Source: Cladocopium goreaui
Taxonomy: Eukaryota > Sar > Dinophyceae > Suessiales > Symbiodiniaceae
Direction: 5' to 3'
DNA: 64,000 nt
Assembly (NCBI GenBank): GCA_947184155.2
Contig: CAMXCT020001002.1
Location: forward strand, 392,013-456,012
The translations under genes and the position numbers were made by a program. The notes beneath the pieces are model-generated. The model saw only the letters and a list, made by a program, of their open reading frames with translations. It did no database searches and was not told the origin of the DNA. Shown here piece after piece: positions 1 through 9,595 of this stretch; position 1 is the first letter of the stretch; the number at the start of each line of letters is the position of its first letter.

Positions 1-91
1 TCCCAGTGCTTCCAAGAGGCAGTATCAGCCCATAGAAGAACCAGTGCTCATCCATCAGCGAGTTTACCAGGTCTGGTCAGGGCAATGTTTC

Positions 92-590
92 TCATGTTTC
101 TCCGCTTTCTGAAAGAACATCCAGAAACGATGTGGCGGCATCGGCGAATCCCCCGCCTGATTGGTCTGGCAATGCCCCATTGAGCAGCAGCGTGTTCATT
201 GAAACCTCAGATGGGTTTCCCAGGAGAACCAAGAGATGTATTGTTTGAATATGTTCTGGATGCATTAAATCACCATCACCACTATCACTATCACCACAAA
301 CCACAACCACAACTACCAGTACTACAGGAGTGACTGCGACCCTGGCAACGACAACACGGACAATTTGTAAGCGAGTATTCTGTAGATTGTAGATGCATTT
401 GTGTGTGTGTGTCGACAAACTTGGAACAAAATGAACAAAACACGGACAAGCAACCCTTGGATCCCTTGGTCATTGAAGTCACTGGTTGCAGGCTAGAAAC
501 GGACACGGTTTTGAAATTCTCATGCTTGCCATCCAACGTCTGCGTGAAGAACTTAGTGCAAGTCAAATCACCAGCCCACCCTGAATGCAT
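92..590 (-). CDS. possible exons of an unknown minus-strand gene
   Basis: Two minus-strand stretches read like protein. One spans about 590-420 (contains LTCTKFFTQTLDGKHENF) and one about 260-92 (contains GNPSEVSMNTLLLNG and SFLDVLSESGE). The second stays open for more than 50 codons and ends in a stop close to the window edge, so the gene would continue off the left end. The CA/GT-rich stretch between them would be intron. No family is recognised. A plus-strand frame at 403-636 overlaps and is a possible alternative. Confidence 0.2.
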
Positions 591-599
591 GACTGAAGC

Positions 600-1040
600 A
601 CCTTTACATGTAGCTTTTGCGTGCTTTTACGCATGAAGCATGACATGGTCCAAAGAATTGTCCAAAGCACAATACATACAAATACATACAAATACTATCA
701 CTCTCTGACTGAGGCCAGGATGCAATCGCAAAAACATAAACCAAGCCCAGAAGAAGAAGCAGAGCGAACATCACGGACCGGAACGCAACTCCGATGGCTT
801 TGAGCATAACCTGCAAGCCAAGACTGTCTGTGGAAGCATCACCTGCGGATACCTTCTCGTAACTTCAGAGTCAGGAGTCAGGTTCTCAAGCAACTACAAG
901 TCGTTGCGAGTCATCATGATAGGGTGTGAAATAGTTTTAGGATTTTTTTTTTCAGCAGGTTTGGGAATTTTTTTTGGATTTCTTGGCTGGTACCATTTGC
1001 CTAGTGTTTGCAAGGGTTTGGAACTTGAATTTGTCATTTT
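600..1040. other. no recognisable feature
   Basis: Only short T-rich runs around 940-990 and no convincing reading frame on either strand. Confidence 0.4.
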
Positions 1041-1285
1041 GCATGGTATTTGCCACATTTGGGCATGTTCACCTTCCATTTTGCATGGGATTTACTACAT
1101 GTGGGCATGTTCACCTTCCATTGTGTATGGTATTTGCCACATTTTGGCATGTTCACCTTCCATTTTGCATGGGATTTCCTACATGCGGGCATGTTCACCT
1201 TCCATTTTGTATGGTATTTGCCACATTTTGGCATGTTCACCTTCCATTTTGCATGGGATGTTCTACATGTGAGCATGTTCACCCA
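1041..1285. repeat. 42-bp tandem array of alternating A/B monomers
   Basis: The start word GCATGTTCACC occurs at 1063, 1105, 1147, 1189, 1231 and 1273, exactly 42 bp apart. Monomers alternate: copies at 1063, 1147 and 1231 carry TTTTGCATGGGAT, while those at 1105 and 1189 carry TGTATGGTATTTGCCACA. The true unit is therefore an 84-bp dimer. Because 42 is a multiple of three, several frames on both strands stay open; these are not taken as genes. Confidence 0.9.
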
Positions 1286-1318
1286 AATATTTACAGATGC
1301 AGAAGCTTGGGATTAGAT

Positions 1319-1351
1319 AAAAAGCGGGTGGGGGGGATTGAGGGAGGGCGC
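1319..1351 (+). other. G-rich boundary motif, copy 1
   Basis: AAAAAGCGGG followed by a run of seven G, ATTG and then GGGAGGGCGC. It contains four or more G-runs of at least three and could form a G-quadruplex. A near-identical copy lies at 2139-2170, on the other side of the CTAT microsatellite. Confidence 0.7.
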
Positions 1352-2010
1352 TAGCTATCTATCCAGCTAGCTAGCTATCTAGCTATCTATCTAGCAAGCT
1401 AGCTATCTATCTAGCAAGTTATCTATCTATCTATCTACCTATCTATCTATCTATCTACTATATCTACCTATCTAGCTAGCTATCTTGCTAGCTATCTATC
1501 TACCTATCTAGCTATCTAGCTAACTATCTATCTAGCTATCTAGCTTTCTAGCTTTCTATCTATCTAGCTATCTATCTATCTAGCCATCCAGCTGTCTATC
1601 CAGCTATCTAGCTATCGAGCTATCTAGCTAACTATCTATCTAGCTATCTAGTTATCTAGCTTTCTATCTATCTAGCTATCTATCTATTTAGCCATCCAGC
1701 TGTCTATCCAGCTATCTAGCTAACGAGCTATCTATCTAGCTATCTATCTATCTGGCTAACTATCTGCCTATCTATTTAGCTATCTATCTATCTATCTATC
1801 TAGCTATCTATCTAGCTACCTCTTTATCCATCTAGCTAGCTATCTATCTAGCTATCTATCTATCTAGCTATCTACCTAGCCATCTATCTATCCAGGTATC
1901 TAGCTATCTATCTCTCTAGCTATCTATCTATCTAGCTGGCTATCTATCTATCTAGCTATCTATCTACCAAGCTATCTATCTATCCAGCTATCTATCTATC
2001 TATCTATCTG

Positions 2011-2056
<46 letters not shown>
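1352..2056. repeat. CTAT/CTAG microsatellite
   Basis: About 700 bp of tetranucleotide CTAT with frequent AGCTAG variants, ending in an almost pure CTAT run (about 2000-2056). There is no coding potential. Confidence 0.97.
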
Positions 2057-2138
2057 ACATGTAATCCTGTCAGCTTTCCAGAGAAGGTTAGTTCGCAAAA
2101 ACCAACTAATGTAACTTGGGTTTAAGTTTAAATTTAAA

Positions 2139-2170
2139 AAAAAGCGGGAGGGGGGGATTGGGGAGGGCGC
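2139..2170 (+). other. G-rich boundary motif, copy 2
   Basis: Second copy of the 1319-1351 motif (AAAAAGCGGGAG, G-run, ATTGGGGAGGGCGC). It is followed at once by GCGCCTCCCCCC, which can pair with the motif as a hairpin. Confidence 0.7.
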
Positions 2171-2289
2171 AGCGCCTCCCCCCAAAGCAGAATGCAAGCA
2201 CCTCTTCTCACATGTTACGTTGCAAGTTTTCAAGAGAAGGTTGGTCATGTGATACTCAGGGATGTAAATACTGTGCAAAATGCATCTTA

Positions 2290-2720
2290 CATGAAAATCA
2301 AGTATTTAAAGCAGGCAAAGCAAAAAAAAAAAAAGCAGAGAAGCAAAAAAGCAGAGAAGCAAAGAAACAGGAAACGCACAAAAGCAAAACAGCAGAAAGG
2401 CAAAGAAGCAGGAAAAGCAGAAAAGCAGAGAAGCAGGAAAAGCAGAGAAGCAAAGAAACAGGAAAAGCAGAGAAGCAAAGAAACAGGAAAAACAGAAAAG
2501 CAAAAAAGCAGAAAAGCAGAGAAGCAGAGAAGCAGGAGAAGCAGAAAAGCAAAAAAACAGAAAAGGCGAGAAGCAGGAGAAGCAGAAAAGCAAAAAAGCA
2601 GAAAAGCAGAGAAGCAGGAAAAGCAGGAAAAGCAGGAAAAGCAGGAAAGCAGAGAAGCAGGAAAAGCAGGAAAAGCAGGAAAAGCAGGAAAAGCAGAGAA
2701 GCAGGAATCCAAAAATAATT
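2290..2720. repeat. homopurine AGCAGGAAAA-type tandem repeat
   Basis: More than 400 bp that is almost entirely A and G on the plus strand, built from ten-base variants of AGCAGGAAAA and AGCAGAGAAG. It leaves long frames open on both strands (Lys/Glu/Gln/Arg-rich on plus, Phe/Leu/Ser-rich on minus), which I regard as repeat artefacts. Confidence 0.95.
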
Positions 2721-2794
2721 CCTAAACCTGATCAAAAAAAAAATCCTAAAATAATTAGCCCTCCATCATGATATATCATGATGCATCAAAGCAG

Positions 2795-2947
2795 CGAAAA
2801 GCTCAGGGCAAGCGCGGAGAAGTCGTGCCATCCTCGCCATTCGCGTCAGGCGGAAAAGACGCAGCACCCGAAGAAAGCTCGGACTGCTCATGGCGGAGCC
2901 GATGGCTGCCTGCTTTGGCACAGCTACTGGATCCCAAGACAAGCTGA
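2795..2947 (+). CDS. possible small exon
   Basis: A plus-strand frame from about 2795 to a TGA at 2945 reads hydrophilic and protein-like (contains ASGGKDAAPEESSD and LPALAQLLDP). It sits upstream of the better frame at 3181-3795 and may belong to the same transcript. No homology is recognised. Confidence 0.25.
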   Translation, partial: RKAQGKRGEVVPSSPFASGGKDAAPEESSDCSWRSRWLPALAQLLDPKTS

Positions 2948-3180
2948 GTTTCTCTATGTTACTGTTTGTTGTTTCTCGTGCCTCCTATAAGGCCCCTTGT
3001 CACAAGCATAAAGGCGATTCTGATTATTTCTGATTTCAATTTTGGACCATGCTATATTGTGATTGGAGCGTGCTCAACAACTCATCACAACTCTCTGCTT
3101 CGGGTTCGATTTGTGCGGACTAGTTGCAACAACGATGGTAAGGATCCAAGTCTCAAACACCTCGGATGCATCAAAACTAA

Positions 3181-3795
3181 ACAAAACGCTGCGGTGCATC
3201 TCGGGAACTTTTAGCTCCTGCACCCTCATGCTGTCATGGCTTTCAGCCAAAGCACCATCAAGCCAACCAACAGCGAGTCGAAGCAAAACCACGCATCTTT
3301 AAAGCAGTCTCGCTTGAACCGGAAGGCGCCAAACCTAAAGCCCAGCTCCACGCAAAAGTAGACGCAAAAGAGGTTCTCCACTACGATGAAAACTGGTTCG
3401 GCGTCCAGCAGTGTGGACGACTTGTTCAAATCCTTGGCTGGAAGAAGACTAGAATCACTCTGCAAGGGCAAAAAAAAATGCGTGCAGCAGCTTGAAATCT
3501 ATGGACGAGCAACCGTATCGATCCAAATCCAAATGGAATTGATTGCTATCATGAGCAGGGTCAGGTTCTCAAAACAGCTGGAGCGAGCAATCCTGACGCA
3601 AGGGTTGGCACACAGTCAAGCGCAGAATGTTCTGACACGAAAAAAGATCAAGACTTTCTTTCATACAAAGGCCTGGCCTTTGGCAACAACCTGTCTCCCA
3701 GTAGAATTGGGACACGTCGTAAGCCTCTTTGCCTGAGCACGCGAGCACGCTACCACCTTTCCAAATCTTTCCCAATCTTTCCCAAGCGTCGATGA
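3181..3795 (+). CDS. protein-like frame of about 200 codons with one in-frame TGA
   Basis: One plus-strand frame is open from 3181 to 3492, has a single TGA at 3493-3495, and then stays open to a TGA at 3793-3795. Both halves read like soluble protein (EPEGAKPKAQLHAKVDAKEV and LVQILGWKKTRI before the stop; HEQGQVLKTAGASNPDARVG after it). There is no usable ATG near the start, so this should be an internal exon, a retrogene remnant or a pseudogene. The stop could also lie in a short unseen intron. No family is recognised. Confidence 0.4.
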
Positions 3796-3830
3796 CATCA
3801 CCGATCAAGGCAGTCCAGGCCCAATGTGAC

Positions 3831-3887
3831 GCCAAGTTGTGCCAAGTTGTGCCAAGTTGTGCCAAGTTGTGCCAAGTTGTGCCAAGT
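3831..3887. repeat. GCCAAGTTGT decamer repeat
   Basis: Five perfect copies of the decamer GCCAAGTTGT from 3831 to 3880, followed by a diverged sixth. Confidence 0.95.
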
Positions 3888-4105
3888 GGCTCAAATTTTG
3901 CTTCAGCGCCCTTTTGAGGGCATCAGCATCAGGGAAAGCTGCAGCCTGAACCACGGTGCGCTGCCCCATGTGTCTCACGACATGGGCAGCGTTGGCAAAT
4001 CAATACAAAGTCAATGCACAAATACTAAGCAACTTCAAATGTCCAGGAATGTCCAAGCCTGAGGTGCAGAATCCCTGCCGATTGATGGATCATGCGAATG
4101 CGAAT

Positions 4106-4664
4106 TCACATGGTGCTTGTCCTGCTCTTTGCTGGACATCCTGGAATTTCTGGATGTCGAGGGCGATGGCACTGGAACCTAGGCATGTCGATGTCAAATG
4201 ATGCTAAATAATCTACTAAGGTTGTCAGCCAAACTCTCCAAACTTTGGACTCGAAAATCTGGAGCCCGACAGGAGTCCCAAAGAACGGGGTCCTAATGGT
4301 CAAAATAGTTTTTGGAATTGTTGAGGATTGTTCAGGCTGGCTGACCGACATTCCCCTAAACACACCCATACCCTGCAGATCCCTGCAGTAAACTAAAATA
4401 GACAACGCGAAATCCGTGAGAACCCGTGGTTTCCCACAAAAATCATGTACAAATGGTGCGTGTCGTCTCATCTATGTGAGCTTTCTGGAGGGTATCATCG
4501 GTTGTGCGTTGGAGCCCTAAGTTTCCGGCAATGGCCGCTAGACCCACCGGATGGCTTCCCTGAGGCAGCAGCCGATGGGCTGAAAACCGGTGACTCTGGA
4601 GACAACATGTGATGCATGGTTGTGACACAAGAGATGTATGTTTCCAAATGTCATATCCTAACAA
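4106..4664 (-). CDS. exons of an unknown minus-strand gene
   Basis: Two overlapping minus-strand frames look coding. The first, about 4640-4450, contains GLAAIAGNLGLQRTTDDTL. The second, 4471-4106, contains FALSILVYCRDLQGMG and VWRVWLTTLVDYLASFDIDM. They are in different phases, so a small intron or a frameshift must separate them near 4460. The combined product would exceed 150 residues, with moderately hydrophobic segments but no clear membrane span. Function unknown. Confidence 0.35.
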
Positions 4665-4714
4665 TCAGGTATACTTACAATTAACTGCATGTACGGCATA
4701 TCTCATAAATTGCA

Positions 4715-5010
4715 TATCATTAGATATATATATATATATATATACATACATACATATACAGTGTATGTATATATATATATGCATATAATATAAAATGATA
4801 TAAAATAAAATGATATAATATAAGATAAGATAATATGGCACAATATCATATAAATAATATTATATAATATAATATGATTTTATATTTTATAATGTGATGT
4901 GATTTTATATTAAACTATATATTAAATCATATATCATATGTTATAATAAAATATATATATACAATTACATGTATGTAAATATATATATATATATTTATGC
5001 GTTTGTGCAT
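4715..5010. repeat. AT-rich block with TA dinucleotide runs
   Basis: About 300 bp almost without G or C, including TA runs near 4723-4745, 4767-4779 and 4978-4995. It behaves as low-complexity spacer; a DNA-unwinding or matrix-attachment role is possible but not shown. Confidence 0.9.
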
Positions 5011-5211
5011 GATTACGCATGTATATGAACAATCTAATCAATCTAATTACACTGGATACTATCAGATAATAATTATGTTACAATTTGTGCCAGGCGCCGG
5101 GGCTGTCCCAGCGGCGCGTAGCCCCTCTCATTTCCATCAACCAACCAGGGTTTCCCATCAACCAAACAAATAACCAACCGTCTGCAGCCCGGAGTCTTCC
5201 AAATGGGAAAG

Positions 5212-5358
5212 GAAGCGAGTCGTTACTGACATTCTTCATGAATCATCAAAATTCCCCACCCCCTCTGAACAAGATGTTGGTAGTCGATAATTAGTTGTAA
5301 TGGTAAAAGAAGCGGGCCGTTACTTAATTTCTTCATGAAGAATCCAAAATCCCACCAC
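5212..5358. repeat. diverged ~100-bp tandem duplication
   Basis: The segment AAGCGAGTCGTTACTGAC, CTTCATGAA, ATCAAAATTCCCCACC (5212-5263) recurs as AAGCGGGCCGTTACTTAA, CTTCATGAA, ATCCAAAATCCCACC (5309-5358). The copies are clearly related but diverged. Confidence 0.6.
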
Positions 5359-5525
5359 AGAGGTGAATTTCCGCAACAGAGTTTAGACATGTTTAGGTGG
5401 TAAAAACCACGGTCCGCATCCAGAACTCATGACTTTCGGGCGGGAGAGACCTCGAATTTGGAAGTAATAAATGCACCAAATGTCCTGTAAATTACCGTGT
5501 TTTCAGCTTTCGTCATAGTCGTTAA

Positions 5526-5970
5526 ATGGCCCCTGACAACCTCAAATCCTGGCCAAACACACTTGACATGACCGATCACGCTGCGTCGAAGAGTCTGTTC
5601 CAGCTTCACTGTGACTGGGATCAGCCCAAGCCTGCATCAGGTTTGACTATTCCCGAAGGGTTCGGCTACAGCACCAGCGAAGAGCAATTACTATTTTGGA
5701 TGCATATGGGACTATGTGAAAACGGGTTAACCCCCCTCAGACAGACCCATAGCTCCTCTGCGTTTGCCACAGGCTGTGGGTTCTCTCGACTCAAGTTCTT
5801 CGTATGAGTCTATGACACTCTATGACTATGTGATAAAGCTGGCCCGCCTGCGACAATTCAGAGCCTGCAACACGCACGCAGCCATGAAAGAAAATCTGAT
5901 GAATTTGCCAATGCTCCACACGCTTGACGCAGAGCAATATGGACTCGCCGCACCGATGCCTGCTGGGTAG
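5526..5970 (+). CDS. two-exon plus-strand gene fragment, unknown product
   Basis: Plus-strand frame one (about 5574-5720) contains LFQLHCDWDQPKPASGLTIP and STSEEQLLFWMHMG. Frame two (about 5771-5967, ending in TAG) contains LYDYVIKLARLRQF and NLMNLPMLHTLDAEQYG. The second exon can begin after CCACAG at about 5771; the donor is unresolved. The product appears soluble. A minus-strand frame at 5609-5427 (contains WPGFEVVRGHLTTMTKAENT) is also protein-like and may be part of a different gene overlapping the 5' end. Strand assignment is therefore tentative. Confidence 0.35.
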
Positions 5971-6069
5971 TCTGACACGTCTTGCTCGTGCAAAATTCCA
6001 GGAACGCTGTGTTTGCCTGGCACACGTCAAGGATGCCAGGCAAATGAATAAGAACATTTATATTTAGAT

Positions 6070-6450
6070 ATGTCACGTGTTATGTATATATGTGTGTGTG
6101 AATGTATATATATATATATATACATATGCACAACAATCTGCACATCAAAATATCATGCATCAAATTCAACTCCGTTCCATACCGTGCCCACCTCCCTCTG
6201 AGTCTGCTAGTCGGGACTTCAGCTGTTTGTTCTCACGATGAAGGTGAACGGTTTCCTGGAGTCGGACTTCAGTGAACTCAGGATCACATACTCACAATGT
6301 CATGCATGAACAACCAGTTGAAAGATGTCATCAATCACGATGGGCTGGAGGCCATGGGAATCTATCGACACAACTATGTTGACATATGTTGACTATGTTG
6401 CGGATGAAAGAGCACCAATTTAAGCAGTCTACACGACGCTTGCGACGCTT
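6070..6450. other. no gene seen; short TA run
   Basis: A TA dinucleotide run at about 6106-6123 and otherwise unremarkable sequence. Confidence 0.4.
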
Positions 6451-6452
6451 GA

Positions 6453-7085
6453 TCAAGTGGTATTTTTGGATCTTTGACACAGGGCGATGGGCCAGGAAGA
6501 TCGAAGCTTAAGCCTCAGTACATTTTGTTGCCAAGCATCCTTCTCGATCTCCTTCAGCCCTTCGGCTTGTTTGGAGAGGAGGCTCCTTAACAGAAAATTT
6601 AGAATTGAATTCCCCCCGATGCATCTGTATAGATTGCCTGTACAGCGCAAAATCATCCTTCCAAATCGCCCAGACAGGCAGAAATGGTGTCGGCCAAGTC
6701 TCGTCATCGAGTCACAAGTGGCGCCCACCAGTTTTTGCAAACTATCCACCTGGTGACAGAAGAATCAGAAAAAGGAAGAACAACCTGAACAACCTGGGCA
6801 TAGAAACCACAAGCGACACAGCCGACACATCCACGCACTAAGACTGTCATGATTTACCTAATGATTGACCAAGATTCCTTGAGAATACAATAGTTCCAAA
6901 ATGTTGCAGTGATATTCGTCAGATGATACCAGGCAATAACATCCCCAGGACCTGATGAAGAAGTTGCGATATGTTGGAAGGCTTCTTGTGGTCGAGGAGC
7001 TGTAAGGGGCCCTCGAGTCGAAGTGTGTGGTGGCTTCGTTGGTGTATTTGGCATGTTTCATGTCAATATCAGAAAGGGATAACAT
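6453..7085 (-). CDS. exons of an unknown minus-strand gene
   Basis: The downstream exon, about 6600-6453, ends in a stop and contains an amphipathic helix-like stretch (LLSKQAEGLKEIEKDAWQQN). Upstream, two overlapping frames at 7085-6854 are both plausible, one with LSLSDIDMKHAKYTNEATTH and the other with TSSSGPGDVIAWYHLTNITA. At most one is used. No family is recognised. Confidence 0.3.
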
Positions 7086-7174
7086 TAGATAGGTATAGAT
7101 AGGTGGCTTATGGTGGCTTCTTCACAAAAATCACCGCCGCGTGCCAGCTTTTCTTGTCTCGTTTCATCGGTTCG

Positions 7175-7212
7175 TCGCACCATAGATCACACCATAGATC
7201 ACACCATAGTCT
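7175..7212. repeat. 12-bp repeat ACCATAGATCAC x3
   Basis: Three near-perfect tandem copies, too short to be a gene. Confidence 0.85.
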
Positions 7213-7289
7213 CATTTGCGACAAGTTATTCTCAGACTGTGCAACAGCAGAGCCAGCCACGACCCGCCTTGTCCATTCTTATCTCTTCC

Positions 7290-8000
7290 TAAGTTCTTAA
7301 TTCGCCATGCTCGCCAAAAGAAAGACAACAAAGTACAGTGCGTGAGGCAAGATCTCATCCCGATCAACCCAAGCTTTCAATGCCATTGTTGAACTAAGCC
7401 AAGTTGCAAACAGACTCTCAATCCTTTCAAGGTCGGAGGAGTTACCACCACTTATGGCCGACATAAGCTGCCGACCGGCCTGGGCGAAGGGATGTAGGGT
7501 GCACTTAGCTTACCCAAACTATGCTCGCGGATATGCTGCTAGATGAAATCGAAGCGGATGAAGCCAAGAGGCAGTCTCCCTAGCACGAGGCAGCAGGACC
7601 AGTGCTCCGTTTGAACCACGGTGCTGATCACGTTGGATGTCGATATGTGGTGATGTTTCGCGATGCTCTAAATGAGTTTCAACGGCAACTTTGGATTCTC
7701 TTGGACGAAGCAGACTAGCAGGAGGTCTGACAGGGGAGCACTGCATGATCAATCATGATCAGACAGGCAAGATTTATGTCATTTCATTCATGTCACCTTC
7801 ATATCATGTTTGCATCGCCCGGCATGCTGAGTTTAGACTCTTAGACCTTTTCGTCCTGGGTTCGCACAGAGCTGAAGCCAAAGGGCCAAGCTCGCTGAGC
7901 TCAGGGACTATGTACAGGGAAACGCTTGGACCAAACTTTGGGAGGGTCAACGGTCAACGGTCCACCCCCCATGACCCTGGTGAAACATCAGTAGAAGGTG
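7290..8000. other. weak coding signal only
   Basis: A minus-strand frame at 7752-7519 (contains VAVETHLEHRETSPHIDIQ) is mildly protein-like and could be an exon. Nothing else is supported. Confidence 0.3.
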
Positions 8001-8006
8001 GTGTCT

Positions 8007-8530
8007 CTATTGAGATGCCTTTGTGCTGACACGTATGCCTCTGATTTGCCAAAGCAACCCCAAAGATAGTTTCCCAGCATCACAGGCGTAACTGGAAAGC
8101 CTTTCATCCTGCCAAGCCTGGCCCGGCTGGAAGCGGTTATGTTGGGGAGAAAAATCAGACAACGGCAGCTGCATCCTCTCCAGAAACATGTCCATTGATC
8201 CATCAATTCTTCTGGCTGTGGGACCTAGCTATCTTTCCAATCATCTGATCTGTCCGATCTAGCCCCTCCTTCACACAGTCATGAGCGAAAAATCTGTACC
8301 ATCGCATATCGTGTCCACTCTCCCATGTGCTCATGTTTGGGCTCTACCCCACGTATTGTTCCACCAACATGACAAGTCACCAAGCCATATCCTCCAGTGC
8401 TGCCGTGGCAGCTGCTCGGAGGGACACTTCTGCTGCACCGCCGGTCGTCAAGTCGGTGTTGGCATCAAGACTTCGAGCCAAGTCCTTAATTTTCAGCAGG
8501 GAAACCAAATGAAACCAGCCAGCAAATCCA
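8007..8530 (-). CDS. two exons of an unknown minus-strand gene
   Basis: The upstream exon, about 8520-8377, contains LLKIKDLARSLDANTDL and AAEVSLRAAATAALEDMA and can end at a GTGACTTG donor. The downstream frame 8195-8007 starts with ATG (MDMFLERMQLPLSDF) and ends in a stop. Both are hydrophilic and alpha-helical in character. The ATG could be internal. Function unknown. Confidence 0.35.
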
Positions 8531-8539
8531 TGAGCCGCT

Positions 8540-9240
8540 TTGGCCAATGGATGCCAATTGGAAGCAATGGGAAGCAATGGGAAGTTGTGAGTATGAGGCG
8601 CCCGCATTAGTAATGTATGAGTTCAACCGCAGACAATGTCGTGCCAACACATGGCCCATCCATAAGGGCCCATGGATTTCGCATGATTTCGAATTCACGG
8701 TTCTAGATTCAACACATGATCCAATAGATGATCCAGTTTCTCCGGCTTTGTAGCTTAATGTCAAGACATGTCAAGACATGGGTCACCTGACCGCTTGTCA
8801 TGAAGAGCATACACGAAATAAAAAGGCCTTGGAAGGGTTGACTGTTTGTCGCCTGCCCTTCTATCAACTGACTTGCTATCTTTATATAATCTCACAAGGA
8901 CTCATGAAATTCATTGAAATTCAATTCACTCCTGATTGCCTACAACTATATTTATAGCTTCCCAGCTACAGCTCCAACCTGTCCACGACCCATCGACAAT
9001 TCCAGGTCATCTCAGGTCACCCCATCGCCAGGCTGCCCAGGTGGTTCTCACCACTTGATGCTTTCGCAACACAGCGATCACCAACGGATCAACGTTTCCG
9101 GTCAACAAGTCGATGTCTGCGAAGTCAAAACGATCATCCAACAGGTGGAACCGCTCCTCGGCACAAGCTGGGAATTCAGGCAAGGAATTGGTGATTTAGA
9201 AAGTTGCTCTTGTATGCTATTGATTGCTATTGCGGCCTTC
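8540..9240. other. no gene recognised
   Basis: Mixed-composition sequence without a convincing frame. Confidence 0.35.
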
Positions 9241-9244
9241 GTAG

Positions 9245-9584
9245 TTGACTTCAAAATCTAAACTTCGAACGAGGTGCATACAGTTCGCAAACCACAGCCT
9301 GTGCCTTCTTGTAGAAATAGATGGGCAGGCGCTTCAAATACGCAGTGTCCTGACGCAGCGTCCCTGGGTTCCCCATGGTCAAAACCTACTGGAGTTTGCA
9401 CAGCACAACGGCGGTGTCCAGACCATGCCTGGAAGGCCATCCTTGGTGCCCACAAATGCTCACAGCCATCAAATTCATGCAAATTCAATGTCTGAATAGT
9501 GTCTGAATCCTCTACCCTTAAGACTTTGAAATAACTTTGAACCGAAATGAACCGAACAGGCTTGCATTGACCCAATGAAGGCAT
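9245..9584. CDS. coding-like stretch, strand undecided
   Basis: Both strands stay open here. Plus 9245-9499 contains CLLVEIDGQALQIRSVLTQR. Minus 9584-9258 contains FKVLRVEDSDTIQTLNLHEF, and a second minus frame contains AYLKRLPIYFYKKAQAVV. The neighbouring gene is on the minus strand, which favours minus, but its stop codon at 9596 shows this would be a separate gene. Confidence 0.2.
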
Positions 9585-9595
9585 ACCGATTTGCT

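Noticed and set aside
2116..2725. Lys/Glu/Gln-rich plus frames and Phe/Leu/Ser-rich minus frames as genes
   Set aside because: Five overlapping frames stay open because the DNA is a homopurine repeat.
3351..3480. Transposase catalytic motif (LHYDENWFG resembles DEKWF of some DDE transposases)
   Set aside because: Only one short match; no second and third acidic residues, terminal inverted repeats or target duplication seen.
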